DNA of 64,000 nt, from positions 1-64,000 of the forward strand of contig JAEUWC010000003.1 of the NCBI GenBank assembly GCA_016786465.1, written 5' to 3'. The position numbers were made by a program, and so were the translations under genes. The DNA is from Bdellovibrionales bacterium. GTDB taxonomy: Bacteria; Bdellovibrionota; UBA1018. The notes below the pieces were generated by a model, which saw only the letters and a program-made list of their open reading frames with translations, was not told the DNA's origin and made no database searches. Positions 42,625 to 51,452 of this stretch are shown here, piece by piece (within the stretch, counting starts at the first letter, position 1; each line of letters opens with the position of its first letter).

Positions 42625-45600
42625 TTACCAGGTTACGATCACCAGACCCGGTGCACCGGGCATTCCTGCTCCGGCGCAGACGAATGCGGCAGAACCACCC
42701 GTTCCGTATCCCGAGGCCTGTGCCGCCCAAGGTGTAGAACCGAAGCCATAAGAACCCCCGCCTTGCGAGTTGCCGCTAGCGTAGTAGATCGTTCCGCCAG
42801 GAACCGTGAATCCTGTCGTACCAATGGTTCCTGGGGTTGAAGCCGTACCGCCTGCGGTTACTGGCGTCGTTGGGTTGTACAGGTTGTAGCATTTGCCGCC
42901 TGTTCCACCGTTTCCAACCACCATGCCGCCAAAGCTGCTGTTACCTCCGCCGGTTGCCGAGTACGTACCGCCAGCGGTACAAGATGCCGTTGCTCCCGTG
43001 CCGCCAACGCCACCCGTTCCAACCGTGACGGTTACGGTACCAGAAGGGGTGACTCCGACCATGCCTTCCGCATAGCCGCCACCGCCACCGCCGGACGGAT
43101 AGTCGGTGTTACAAGTCGTGTTGCTTCGTCCCGACCCACCACCGCCACCGCCCCAAACCTGGACATAAACTTGGTTGACGTTCGCGGGCACGTTGAAAAC
43201 GCCGCTCGTTGTAAAGACCTGACGCCCGGTCATCGCAGGGGCTGGGCCCGACACGAATGAAGTTCCGTCGCTGACCAGCACGTTTCCGACAGCGCCAGGT
43301 GCGCGCCCAATCATTTGCGTGCCGGCTGGGTTCATCACGACAGCGTTGTTTGCAGGAATTGCAGTGGTTCCCGTTCCGCCTTGGGACATCACTAAAGTTC
43401 CCGAAACGTTTGCCGCTGCCAAAGTACCTGAAAGAGTTCCGGCAGTGACGGTTCCTGTGGTGGTCAAGTTGTTCGCACCCATCGAAACAGGACCCGCCAT
43501 CGTCAAGGTGGTTCCGGTCAGGGTCACGCCTGTTGCATCGGCCGTCACGCGGTCGCTGCCCAAGCGTTGAATTCGAAGACTGGTCGCTGTCGAATTGATG
43601 ATTCCTCCGTCAGCGTTCAAGTTTCCGGTGATGATTGCTGAACCTGCGATGGTCGCGCTTGATGCGCTTAAGCTTCCACCTGAAATCGTGCCTGTGGTTT
43701 GAATCACCCCAGCGCCCGCGTTCAGGCTGGTTGACGTGATCGCGCCGGCTGAAAAAGCGCCGGTGCCGTCGCGCTGAACCAAGGCGTTCGCCGTAGCTGC
43801 GCTAGAAGGAGTAATGAAGACCCAGTTGGATCCGTTGTACTGCAGAATATTTCCGACAGCCGGCATTCCCGTAATCGTACTGCCTTTGATTCCGTTGACG
43901 ATGAAGGTGCCGGTAGAACCCAATGAACCGTCACCTGCAACCGCCGTCGCAGTAGCAGTGCCCGAGTTTCCAATCCAAATCTGTGCGTTCGGCAATCCTG
44001 GAAGGGAAGGGGCTGCAGTAGTCCAAGACAAAGTGCCCGAACCGTTCGTCGTTAAGAACTGGCCGTTGGATCCGTTGTTGGATGGCAATGTCCAGTCCAG
44101 GTCCGACGCAAGGGTTGCCGGTGAACGAAGCTTGATGTTGTTCGAGCTATCCGCATCGTCCAGCTGCATGGGTTGACCCATGGTTACACGAAGGCTTCCG
44201 AATGTGCCGGCGCCGCTGGTGTTGATGATCGTAGCGTTTCCGATTGTTCCGTTAATGGCAGAACCGTTGACCTTTCCTGCGGTTGAAATCGTAGCCAGCT
44301 TCGTGTCGGCAATCGCTGCAGCTGCATTGATGTCGACGTTAGAAATCGAACCGTCTGCGATCTTACTGGAATCAACAGCACTGGCTGCGATCGTCGCACC
44401 GACTGAACCCACACCGCTAGCGACTACATCACCCGTCAAAGCGGTGATGCCGCTACCTGCTGCTCCCAAAGTCGTCCACGCGCTGCCGTCGCAGTATTGA
44501 AGGGATGATCCGTTCATTCGAATCGCACCCGAAGTGCCGGCATTACAAATAGCGGCTGAAGTCGCTACGCGAACATAATCACTGGAAGTAATCGCACCGG
44601 ATGAAATTGTACCGGTAGTCGAAATCGAAGTCGTGCCGCCGATGCTGCTTGGGCCGGCGATCGTGACACCGCTTAAGGTTCCGCTGATGGCCGTTCCGTT
44701 CACTTTTCCTGCGGATGAAATCGTAGCCAATTTGGTATCCGCAATTGCAGCGGCCGCATTGATGTCGACGTTCATGATCGAACCGTCAGCGATTTTTCCC
44801 GAATCCACGGCGTTTGCCGAAATAGTTGCCGCTACCGAACCTGAACCGCTTGCGGTCACGTCACCCGTTAGGGCGCTGATTTCCATTCCCGACGCAACAC
44901 CCATCCACGCAGCGCCGTTACAGAATTCGATATTAGCGCCGTTCAACCGAATTGCGCCTTGAGTGGGGGCTCCGCAAACCGCTGCCGAAGTGTTTACTTT
45001 AATGTAGTCGCCTGCGACGATTGTTCCGGCCGAAGTCAGGCTGCTTCCCGTAATGGATCCCGAAGTGCTGATCGAAGTCGTACCGCCGATCGTACCGGCG
45101 TTAATCGGGCCCGATACCCAGGCTGATCCGTTCCATTTCAAAAGATCATTCGTGGTCGTCCCAGATAATTCTACGGCTTGGTTGGATCCGTTACCGATCC
45201 AAATCCGACCGCTGGTCAAAGCGTTGGTTTGCTTGTTGGTGAACGCCAGGAAGTCGGCCGCGGCCAAGTATCCGTCGGAACCCGCACTGGCTTGGGTAAT
45301 CGAAATCGCAGGGGTGGTGGTGGGGTTCAGAACCGACAAAGGTGCTGATACGCCGACACTGCTGACGCCTGCGCCCGTCGTGTCCGCGCCAGGTGCCCAC
45401 TGTGATCCGTTCCATTTCAAAACTTGGTTGGTTGAAGGCGCGGTCGGATCCACGTCGCGGCCTTGAATTTTGGTGACTGTGGATGCACCGCTGTTTCCGG
45501 TGACGTCACCGCTGATGGCCAAAGCCGACGAAAGTCCCGCTGCGTTTCCGGAAATATTGATGGAATAAGTCCCGCCGGCCAGATCCGCAGGTGAAATCGT

Positions 45601-46158
45601 TCCGTCCAAAATCTTGCCCGAAGTGACCGAATCGGCGGCAAGCATCGTTGACGAAATGGAAGAAGCTGCGCCCGTTTGAACAAACGCGCTGGGTGCCAAA
45701 CCTTGAAGCGTTTCAGCGGTTTCGGCGGCGAAAGCCTGTGGAACGGAAGTCAAAGTTTGGTCTGGGCTTAAAGTATAAGGTGTTCCCAGGGGATCCACGG
45801 TGACGCGAAGACGGCGAGTATCGCCCGCGGCAGGTGAATAGCATCCGACAGTCCCTGTACTTCTAAAGATGTTGGCCATCGAATGGCCAGGGTCACCGGC
45901 TGCGCGTGTGCCACCGCCGACTTTGACTGAAAAAACCCCAGGCGGCGAATTCAGGTCCAAACCCGTGTGATCTTCCCGTAGAAGAAGACAGCCGGCACTT
46001 GGATCGTAGATTTCAAATCGCAAAGTGACCGTGCCCGTGATCGGTGAAGATCCATCCGATGTGGTCAGCTTTCCTTGGTACGTGAAGCTGCCTGCGACGG
46101 CCGCCCAAGCGCTTGAAGTAGCCAGTATTCCCAAAAGTGCAATTGATGATGGTTTCAT
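42625..46158 (-). CDS. Large glycine-rich surface/tail-fibre-like protein
   Basis: This 1177-aa protein has a signal peptide (IALLGILATSSAWA). An N-terminal domain (SFTYQGKLTTSDGSSPITG..LRFEIYDP) is common in long surface proteins of this type. A long central region of beta-rich repeats with the recurrent segment KIADGSIxNVDINAAAAIADTKLATIS follows. A C-terminal glycine-rich domain begins VYVQVWGGGGGGSG and ends APGLVIVTW, like the tip domains of phage tail fibres. It is probably a secreted fibre or adhesin. It is translationally coupled to the lipoprotein gene upstream (ATGA). Confidence 0.8.
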   Translation of the reverse strand: MKPSSIALLGILATSSAWAAVAGSFTYQGKLTTSDGSSPITGTVTLRFEIYDPSAGCLLLREDHTGLDLNSPPGVFSVKVGGGTRAAGDPGHSMANIFRSTGTVGCYSPAAGDTRRLRVTVDPLGTPYTLSPDQTLTSVPQAFAAETAETLQGLAPSAFVQTGAASSISSTMLAADSVTSGKILDGTISPADLAGGTYSINISGNAAGLSSALAISGDVTGNSGASTVTKIQGRDVDPTAPSTNQVLKWNGSQWAPGADTTGAGVSSVGVSAPLSVLNPTTTPAISITQASAGSDGYLAAADFLAFTNKQTNALTSGRIWIGNGSNQAVELSGTTTNDLLKWNGSAWVSGPINAGTIGGTTSISTSGSITGSSLTSAGTIVAGDYIKVNTSAAVCGAPTQGAIRLNGANIEFCNGAAWMGVASGMEISALTGDVTASGSGSVAATISANAVDSGKIADGSIMNVDINAAAAIADTKLATISSAGKVNGTAISGTLSGVTIAGPSSIGGTTSISTTGTISSGAITSSDYVRVATSAAICNAGTSGAIRMNGSSLQYCDGSAWTTLGAAGSGITALTGDVVASGVGSVGATIAASAVDSSKIADGSISNVDINAAAAIADTKLATISTAGKVNGSAINGTIGNATIINTSGAGTFGSLRVTMGQPMQLDDADSSNNIKLRSPATLASDLDWTLPSNNGSNGQFLTTNGSGTLSWTTAAPSLPGLPNAQIWIGNSGTATATAVAGDGSLGSTGTFIVNGIKGSTITGMPAVGNILQYNGSNWVFITPSSAATANALVQRDGTGAFSAGAITSTSLNAGAGVIQTTGTISGGSLSASSATIAGSAIITGNLNADGGIINSTATSLRIQRLGSDRVTADATGVTLTGTTLTMAGPVSMGANNLTTTGTVTAGTLSGTLAAANVSGTLVMSQGGTGTTAIPANNAVVMNPAGTQMIGRAPGAVGNVLVSDGTSFVSGPAPAMTGRQVFTTSGVFNVPANVNQVYVQVWGGGGGGSGRSNTTCNTDYPSGGGGGGYAEGMVGVTPSGTVTVTVGTGGVGGTGATASCTAGGTYSATGGGNSSFGGMVVGNGGTGGKCYNLYNPTTPVTAGGTASTPGTIGTTGFTVPGGTIYYASGNSQGGGSYGFGSTPWAAQASGYGTGGSAAFVCAGAGMPGAPGLVIVTW
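44230..44860 (-). repeat. Internal coding duplication in the glycine-rich protein
   Basis: Two segments of roughly 160-190 bp, near 44262-44420 and 44692-44850, encode nearly the same sequence (GKVNGtAI, IADTKLATIS, NVDINAAAAI, SGKIADGSI). They differ at many third positions, so the duplication is old and protein-level selection has kept it. Confidence 0.7.
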
Positions 46159-46439
46159 TGGGCGACTAGGCCTCCCTGAAGACGCAGGTTTCCGCCTGCG
46201 TTGATGCTGTAACCTTGAAGGTCAGGCGAACCTGCACTTCCTACCAAACGATAATTTCCAGGGATCGAAGTCGAAACGCCGCCACCGGCCGATTGCGCAA
46301 AGCCAGGCGATACGGTCGAAGTGTCTGGCGCTGGGTTAGTTTCTTCCCAAATCAATTTTGCGCGAAAACACCCCGAAGCGCCGGTCGCAACCGTGATGCA
46401 GAAAATAACGACAGAAGTACGAAAAATATTTCGATTCAT
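46155..46439 (-). CDS. Small lipoprotein coupled to the glycine-rich surface protein
   Basis: This 94-aa protein has a lipoprotein signal (SVVIFCITVATGASGC). The mature part is glycine- and serine-rich and ends with SINAGGNLRLQGGLVAQ, a short beta-rich tail. Its stop overlaps the start of the 1177-aa gene (ATGA). It may anchor or chaperone that protein at the membrane. Confidence 0.7.
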   Translation of the reverse strand: MNRNIFRTSVVIFCITVATGASGCFRAKLIWEETNPAPDTSTVSPGFAQSAGGGVSTSIPGNYRLVGSAGSPDLQGYSINAGGNLRLQGGLVAQ

Positions 46440-46549
46440 CCCCGATACCCTTTTTTGATCTAAATAGATTGTAGCCTGCGTCGAATAAATTCAGCGAGAA
46501 TGCGTCGAAAATGACACGTGCAATTTTTGGGTAAAAAAGTTCTGCGTTT

Positions 46550-47608
46550 TTAGGGGCTTAAAAAAAATTTTTGAACTGTTAAGGAAGGGACTTGTTTTGC
46601 CAGAAAATTTGCCCGATTTCGAAGTTCGTTATGTTCGATTTTCCAGTTTTCGGATTCGTTGACCGACGCAAGTTCTGGCCACCGAATCGCGTTTGATTTT
46701 TCTTCGGGCGTCTTTTTTCGAATCCAAAAAACGGGATTCGATCCCAGGTCTTGCCAATCATCCATGGCCTGAAGCAGTCGCGCGCGATCCAAGATCGTCA
46801 GCGGCTCGGATCCGACGATCCGTGAAGTTTGATCGTCTCGATTCGTGCCTTCTCCTAACCAGTGAAACCCGGCCTGGTCAAAAAGCCGAACCCAGTCGTA
46901 AAGGGTGACCGTGTTTTCATGGGCGTGAAAAAAAGCGTCAATAATGCCTGAAATATGGCCCTTTTCGATACAGTCTTCCCAGGCCTGAAGCCTTGGATCG
47001 TCTGAAGAAAGCTGGTTTAGGGCCTGGTGAATGGCCTTCATGAATTGGGGCTTTCCTTGTGCGGGGTCGACGTTCTGTTGGCGAAAGTGTTTGGATAGCC
47101 AGCGCATGCCCAGGCGACTGGATCTAGGATAAACACTGAAGCGGACCACACCATCATCAGAAAGCCAGTTGTGGATTCTTTCAAATATCACTTCGGGGTT
47201 CCTTAGGTGATGAAGGACGTTGCTGGCGCGGATCCACTGAAACTTTCTGCCGCCGCTTGGATCTTCGTTTTCGAAATCGCATTCACGGACTTCGAACTTT
47301 GGAACCTTTCGAAAAAGGCGCGCAAGCCTCATTCTTTTCTGAAGACGCGAAAGATTCTCGCGGCTTAGGTCGATGGCCAAGATCGAAGAAATCTCCGGGT
47401 ACTCGGTTGCGACTCCGGCGGGTTCAAACGTTCCAGAACCCAAGATCAAGGCGTTGACTTGTTCAGTCGAGCCCGAAAAATAATCTTCCAGCCGATCGCG
47501 CCGGCTTACAGCATTTTCTAAATCCAGTCGCGTAAAGCGTGGCAGTGCCAGCCAAGGGATCGGAGGGTAAGGAAAGCGTTCGTATTGGTTTTTGACCGGA
47601 TGGTTCAT
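46550..47608 (-). CDS. Class I SAM-dependent methyltransferase
   Basis: This 352-aa protein starts at the ATG at 47608 (MNHPVKNQYERFPYPPIPW). A proline-rich lead precedes motif I ALILGSGTFEPAG (residues 53-65) and the acidic end of beta-2 (ILAIDLS). NVLHHLRNPEVIFERI is the usual motif IV to V region. The lead NQYERFPYPPIP is typical of bacterial class I methyltransferases with small-molecule or protein targets. The substrate is unknown. It follows the DUF971 gene by 8 bp. Confidence 0.8.
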   Translation of the reverse strand: MNHPVKNQYERFPYPPIPWLALPRFTRLDLENAVSRRDRLEDYFSGSTEQVNALILGSGTFEPAGVATEYPEISSILAIDLSRENLSRLQKRMRLARLFRKVPKFEVRECDFENEDPSGGRKFQWIRASNVLHHLRNPEVIFERIHNWLSDDGVVRFSVYPRSSRLGMRWLSKHFRQQNVDPAQGKPQFMKAIHQALNQLSSDDPRLQAWEDCIEKGHISGIIDAFFHAHENTVTLYDWVRLFDQAGFHWLGEGTNRDDQTSRIVGSEPLTILDRARLLQAMDDWQDLGSNPVFWIRKKTPEEKSNAIRWPELASVNESENWKIEHNELRNRANFLAKQVPSLTVQKFFLSP

Positions 47609-47616
47609 CCGATTCT

Positions 47617-47958
47617 TCAGGCCGAAGTTCCGTGGTTTCGGCAAAGTTCGTAAAGCCGATCGAAGTGATACATTCCGGTGGCGTGGCCATCGGTCCAGGA
47701 AATCTGGATCGCGTAACGTCCGATGACTTGCATTCCCGTGGCCCGGATTTCGGGTGAAATCGATTCGCGTTTCAAGACGCGCTTTCCTGTGTGTTCGTCG
47801 ACGCAGGATGCACATGGGCATTCAAAACGAATCTCAAAATAAGGGACGCGAAATGATTCTCCGGTATTCCATTTGAAGAAGACTTCTTTGGGGCCGGAAG
47901 GTTGGATGTCGGTTGGGATTCGGTGATTGTAATCTGTCGTGTTCTGGTTTTTACTCAT
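47617..47958 (-). CDS. DUF971-family protein
   Basis: This 113-aa protein has the DUF971 (gamma-butyrobetaine-hydroxylase N-terminal-like) pattern: FFKWNTGESFRVPYFEIRFECPCASCVDE, then GRYAIQISWTDGHATGMYHFDRLYELC. Three Cys and a His can bind a metal. The domain is often found alone or next to ApbC/Mrp iron-sulfur proteins. Its start lies 6 bp from the divergent MlaE start. Confidence 0.82.
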   Translation of the reverse strand: MSKNQNTTDYNHRIPTDIQPSGPKEVFFKWNTGESFRVPYFEIRFECPCASCVDEHTGKRVLKRESISPEIRATGMQVIGRYAIQISWTDGHATGMYHFDRLYELCRNHGTSA

Positions 47959-47964
47959 CGGATC

Positions 47965-48750
47965 ATGACATCTAACCCCGGCCATTGGGCCATTTCAAGC
48001 ATTTCGGTCCTTGGCGACTTCATGCGTTTTGGCTTCGACGCTTTTGGCAGAATGAAGAAGATCCCAGGTCGAACGGGACTTGTGATCAAACAATGCGAAT
48101 TTATCGGGGTAAAGTCGCTGGGAATTCTATCCGTCGCATCCGTGTTTTTGGGTGGCGTGTTGGGCTATCAGCTGTATCTTTCTTTGCACCTTTTTGGTGC
48201 CGAAGCCCTGATGGGCGGCACAGTGGGGCTTTCTTTGTACCGCGAACTTGGCCCGGTCATGGCCGCGATCATGGTCACGGGAAACGCAGGCGCGGCGATG
48301 GCAGCCGAAATCGCCAGCATGCGAATTAGCGAACAGATTGATGCGCTGGATGTCATGGCAGTCGATCCAATGGAATACCTAGTGATGCCGCGCATTGTTG
48401 CGGGTACCTTGATGCTGCCGATCCTGGCCGTTTATTTTTCGACTTTGGGTTCGATGACTTCGCAGTGGGTGGCGACCCTAGTCATGGGCTTGGATTCAGC
48501 GACCTATTGGCAGCAGTTTGCCCGGGTCGTTGACGCGTTCGATCTTTTCCACTGCACTTTGAAGTCCAGTGTCTTTGGATTGCTGATTTCATGGATCGGT
48601 TGTTACTGCGGCTACACCGTTCAAGGTGGCGCCCGGTCGGTAGGGCTTGCGACCCGTCTGACGGTCGTCGCGACCTGTTTGGCGATTCTTTTTTCAGATT
48701 ATCTTTTAACTTCTTTTCTTCCGTTTACCCGGTACGATTTCAAAATCTAA
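47965..48750 (+). CDS. mlaE: MlaE-family phospholipid ABC transporter permease
   Basis: This 261-aa protein has five or six membrane segments and the MlaE signature around LSLYRELGPVMAAIMVTGNAGAAMAAEIASMRISEQIDALDVM, with VMPRIVAGTLMLPIL following. In the Mla system MlaE works with the ATPase MlaF and the MCE protein MlaD to move phospholipids between the membranes. MlaD follows 10 bp downstream, but MlaF is not in this window. The ATG at 47965 is assumed; an ATG at 48022 is possible. Confidence 0.9.
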   Translation: MTSNPGHWAISSISVLGDFMRFGFDAFGRMKKIPGRTGLVIKQCEFIGVKSLGILSVASVFLGGVLGYQLYLSLHLFGAEALMGGTVGLSLYRELGPVMAAIMVTGNAGAAMAAEIASMRISEQIDALDVMAVDPMEYLVMPRIVAGTLMLPILAVYFSTLGSMTSQWVATLVMGLDSATYWQQFARVVDAFDLFHCTLKSSVFGLLISWIGCYCGYTVQGGARSVGLATRLTVVATCLAILFSDYLLTSFLPFTRYDFKI

Positions 48751-48760
48751 CAGGACCTCT

Positions 48761-50275
48761 ATGAACCCATCTCAAGCGACCTCTTCTCAGAAGTTCAAAG
48801 TCGGAATCTTCACGATTATTGGAGTGATCCTGACCTTAGGCGTTTCCGTTTATGTCAATGACCGGCCTTTCTGGTGGCGTCCATGTGATTTGGTTTACAT
48901 CAACGTCGAAGATGCGACCGGATTGAAAACCAAGTCGCAGGTTCGCAGTCTGGGAATTCAGGTGGGCTATCTGAAGTCGGTTGAACTTTTTGAAACCTAC
49001 GTCCGCCTGGGGATTTGTATTACGGCACCGGTGGAAGTCTTGTCTTCGACGCGCGCTTATCTGCGCGGAGAAGGTTTCTTAGGTGACAAGTTCGTTGAAT
49101 TAAAACCCGTGAAGTATTTTGGCGATGCTTTAGCGCCGGCGACCAAGGACCAGAAAGAACAGAAAAGCAGCGAGCCGTCTTCTGGTGCATCCAGCGGGGC
49201 AAAAGAAATCAAAAGCCAGAAATCTGTTCCGACTTCATTCCGCGCGATCAGTCGTCATCCCATCGCGTTTTGGTTTTCTGTTCTGACTTTTTCAGATTCA
49301 CACGCGCAAGGCCGTAGCAAAGGGAAGAACATTCCGGTTGCAGGCCAGGGCAATCAAGACGTTCAAGAACTGGTCGGGCAAGTCGATGGCCTGGTTTCAG
49401 AAATGAAGGAACTGACCGGTAACTTAAAGACCGCCATTGATCCTGTGGAATTGAAGCGCACGATGCAGCAACTGAATAAGACGCTAGAAAATGCATCCAA
49501 GACCTTGGCACCCGGCGGCGGTTTGAATTCGACTGCGCAGCGGACGCTTGAAAAGTTAGAAGATGGAATCGAACAGCTTCGCGACATCATGACCCGGATC
49601 AATAAAGGTGAAGGATCCGTGGGCATGCTGATCAATGACCCCGTTTACGCTCAAGACATCCGGGAAGTGATCAAACAATTGAACTTACTTTTGAACCGAC
49701 TGGGCCAGGTGCGAATTAACTTGGATCTTTTCGCCGAACAGATTGGTCAAATCGGCGGACGCGGTTCGCTTTTCCTGAACGTTTGGCCAAATTCGACGCG
49801 GTACTATCGCCTGGGCTTTACTTCAGATCCTCGTGGATCGCTTCGAGTCATCAACTATTCGACGACGTCAGGCGGGACTACGACCAACGTCCAGACTTCT
49901 GCTGCCGACCTAGGGGGCTTGGTCATGAATCTTCAGCTGGGGAAAGTTTTCTGGCGTCGATTGGACCTGGCCATTGGACTGCTTCACGGCGACGGTGCAA
50001 TCAGCATTGAAACGCACCTTGGGCCGAATGAAAAAGAAACCATGCTTCGACTGCACGGCGACCTTTATGCGCGGGGCCGGGGTGTGGCGATCAACAAGCG
50101 GGTTTGGGCAAGGTTTCAACCCCTGGTTGGAACGGGCGTGATCCTATCGGGCGTTTACCTTCAAGGCGGCATCGAATCCTTCATCAATAATCCCACCCCG
50201 CAGCTTCCCTTCGCGGTGGCTGCAGGCTTGACGTTTGATGACGAAGATATTCGAATTCTGTTCGCGTTCCGGTAA
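48761..50275 (+). CDS. MCE (MlaD) domain protein with long C-terminal extension
   Basis: This 504-aa protein has one N-terminal membrane anchor (FKVGIFTIIGVILTLGVSVYV) and an MCE domain at about residues 40-120 (VYINVEDATGLKTKSQVRSLGIQVG, LRGEGFLGDKFVEL). A long tail has coiled coil around 205-320, then a beta-rich C-terminal region of about 170 residues. E. coli MlaD is only 183 aa, so this is a long-form MCE protein of the kind that may span the periplasm. It is adjacent to mlaE. Confidence 0.85.
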   Translation: MNPSQATSSQKFKVGIFTIIGVILTLGVSVYVNDRPFWWRPCDLVYINVEDATGLKTKSQVRSLGIQVGYLKSVELFETYVRLGICITAPVEVLSSTRAYLRGEGFLGDKFVELKPVKYFGDALAPATKDQKEQKSSEPSSGASSGAKEIKSQKSVPTSFRAISRHPIAFWFSVLTFSDSHAQGRSKGKNIPVAGQGNQDVQELVGQVDGLVSEMKELTGNLKTAIDPVELKRTMQQLNKTLENASKTLAPGGGLNSTAQRTLEKLEDGIEQLRDIMTRINKGEGSVGMLINDPVYAQDIREVIKQLNLLLNRLGQVRINLDLFAEQIGQIGGRGSLFLNVWPNSTRYYRLGFTSDPRGSLRVINYSTTSGGTTTNVQTSAADLGGLVMNLQLGKVFWRRLDLAIGLLHGDGAISIETHLGPNEKETMLRLHGDLYARGRGVAINKRVWARFQPLVGTGVILSGVYLQGGIESFINNPTPQLPFAVAAGLTFDDEDIRILFAFR

Positions 50276-50276
50276 T

Positions 50277-50291
50277 AGGTGCCTGGCACCT
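50277..50291. repeat. Short palindromic element AGGTGCCTGGCACCT
   Basis: A 15-bp palindrome with a central unpaired T, followed by TTTTC, starts 2 bp after the MCE gene stop. It could act as a terminator for the mla genes. A half-copy (CAGGCACCTT) follows the long hairpin near 12130. Confidence 0.65.
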
Positions 50292-50318
50292 TTTCTCTAA
50301 GCGCTGCGTCGATTCTGA

Positions 50319-50702
50319 CTATTTACGCTTCAAAGCGTTCAGGTACGCCACCAAGCCTTCGATTTCATCTTTCAGTTGCGGCATGGCTGGCATGATTCCG
50401 CCCGGGCGCTTGGGCGTATAACCCGGAGGGTACTTCGCTTCCATGATTCGAAGTTCGATTAGCTGTGGGGTTGAAAACGCGACATCAGGACCCACTGCAC
50501 CTGGCTTGCGCGGATCCGAATTGTGGCAGGCAATACAAAACGTCTGATAGGTGGCGCGTCCGCGAGCAATCAGCGGCGTTTCGGGCACAGCCAAGATGGA
50601 TTCTTGCTGAAAGCAGCCTGAGAAGCCCAAAGCTACGAAACTAAAAACCGCCCAGGGTTTACCCCTGGGCGGAAACTTACAAGAAGAATTCAACCAAGCC
50701 AT
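50319..50702 (-). CDS. Cytochrome c lipoprotein, partner of urate hydroxylase
   Basis: This 127-aa protein starts at the ATG at 50702 and overlaps the end of the preceding gene by 26 bp. A lipobox GFSGC (Cys30) precedes a mono-heme cytochrome c domain with CIACH at 56-60 and a probable Met ligand in GGIMPAMP. In many bacteria PuuD carries a C-terminal cytochrome c domain; here it is a separate gene. The signal-peptide coding region contains a terminator-like hairpin. Confidence 0.85.
   Translation of the reverse strand: MAWLNSSCKFPPRGKPWAVFSFVALGFSGCFQQESILAVPETPLIARGRATYQTFCIACHNSDPRKPGAVGPDVAFSTPQLIELRIMEAKYPPGYTPKRPGGIMPAMPQLKDEIEGLVAYLNALKRK
50641..50672 (-). terminator. Terminator/attenuator inside the cytochrome c gene start
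   Basis: A perfect 10-bp GC-rich stem (CCGCCCAGGG / CCCTGGGCGG) with a 5-nt loop is followed, on the minus strand, by TTTTTAG. It sits 5 bp after the urate-hydroxylase-like stop, within codons 11-20 of the cytochrome gene, and may reduce cytochrome transcription relative to the upstream gene. Confidence 0.75.
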
Positions 50703-51384
50703 AAAGAACGGCAGCAAGTCCGAATCCGCTGGTGATGACGCCTTTCACGGTGGTCAAAACGCCCAGTTTGCCCTTCAGTGCATTGAATTCCAGTCCCAAA
50801 ATAATGATGCCAGCGACGATGGTCAGCATCAGGTAATTGGATTCAGGGCCCGTTGCGATCGGAAGGTGACGTGCAGCAGCCATGAAAAAAAGCATAGGGA
50901 TCGAAAACAGCACGTTGTGGCGAGAAGCCAAGCCCGCCTTTGCACCGCAAGCTGCAGCGGCTGGATCGGCTGGCTTTCCAGCCAAAACGCCTTGAGCGTT
51001 TGCGATCACGACTTTTTGATTCGGCCAAATCACGAACCAGACGTTCATGAACATGATCGTTCCCAAAGTCATTCCCATCGTGATGTTCACACCCCAGCTG
51101 GAAGCGAACGAACCCCAGCCGCCTTGATGGGCGCGGATCATGATGATCAATAGGCCGGCTAGCAAAGTGCCGCTAGCGCCGTGACGGAACCAGATCAGTG
51201 CGCGAGGAACCAATTTTGAAATCGCTTGATTCTTGGTGCCCGCATCCGTTTCCGCAAAAAAGGCGCCTTGAACAAAGTTGAAGTAATAAAGATGTCCGAT
51301 CCACGCGATCCCAAAAAAGATATGTAACCAGCGCAATGCGAACAAAAGTCCATCAGTTGAAAAAAGTGCGATACCGGATTCCAT
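50677..51384 (-). CDS. puuD: Urate hydroxylase PuuD-like membrane protein
   Basis: This 235-aa protein has six or seven membrane helices. The family start LRWLHIFFGIAWIGHLYYFNF has conserved His residues, and LVPRALIWFRHGASGTLLAG and ASRHNVLFSIPMLFFMA follow, matching the Urate_ox_N/PuuD family. Those proteins oxidise urate in the membrane and pass electrons to a cytochrome c, which here is the next gene. Many deeper-branching bacteria carry the family without other purine genes, so the substrate may differ. A good Shine-Dalgarno (GGAGAA) precedes the ATG. Confidence 0.8.
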   Translation of the reverse strand: MESGIALFSTDGLLFALRWLHIFFGIAWIGHLYYFNFVQGAFFAETDAGTKNQAISKLVPRALIWFRHGASGTLLAGLLIIMIRAHQGGWGSFASSWGVNITMGMTLGTIMFMNVWFVIWPNQKVVIANAQGVLAGKPADPAAAACGAKAGLASRHNVLFSIPMLFFMAAARHLPIATGPESNYLMLTIVAGIIILGLEFNALKGKLGVLTTVKGVITSGFGLAAVLYGLVEFFL

Positions 51385-51404
51385 TTCTCGTTCTCCTGGT
51401 TTGT

Positions 51405-51424
51405 GTGTTTAATTGAGTTAACAC
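51405..51424. promoter_or_regulatory. Dyad in the divergent puuD/51453 promoter region
   Basis: GTGTTTAA and TTAACAC flank a 5-bp centre in the 68-bp gap between divergent genes, in an AT-rich context. It could be a regulator site. No match to a named factor is claimed. Confidence 0.3.
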
Positions 51425-51452
51425 CCCTTTGGTGCGGGATTCAAAGGTGAAA

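Noticed and set aside
42800-45470. Several open frames of 60-140 codons on the plus strand opposite the glycine-rich protein.
   Set aside because: They are shadows of a repeat-rich low-complexity gene and encode Pro/Val/Ala-rich nonsense-like sequence without ribosome binding sites.
47609-47821. A longer methyltransferase frame starting upstream of 47608.
   Set aside because: It runs through the DUF971 gene on the same strand and encodes arginine-rich sequence with no family match.
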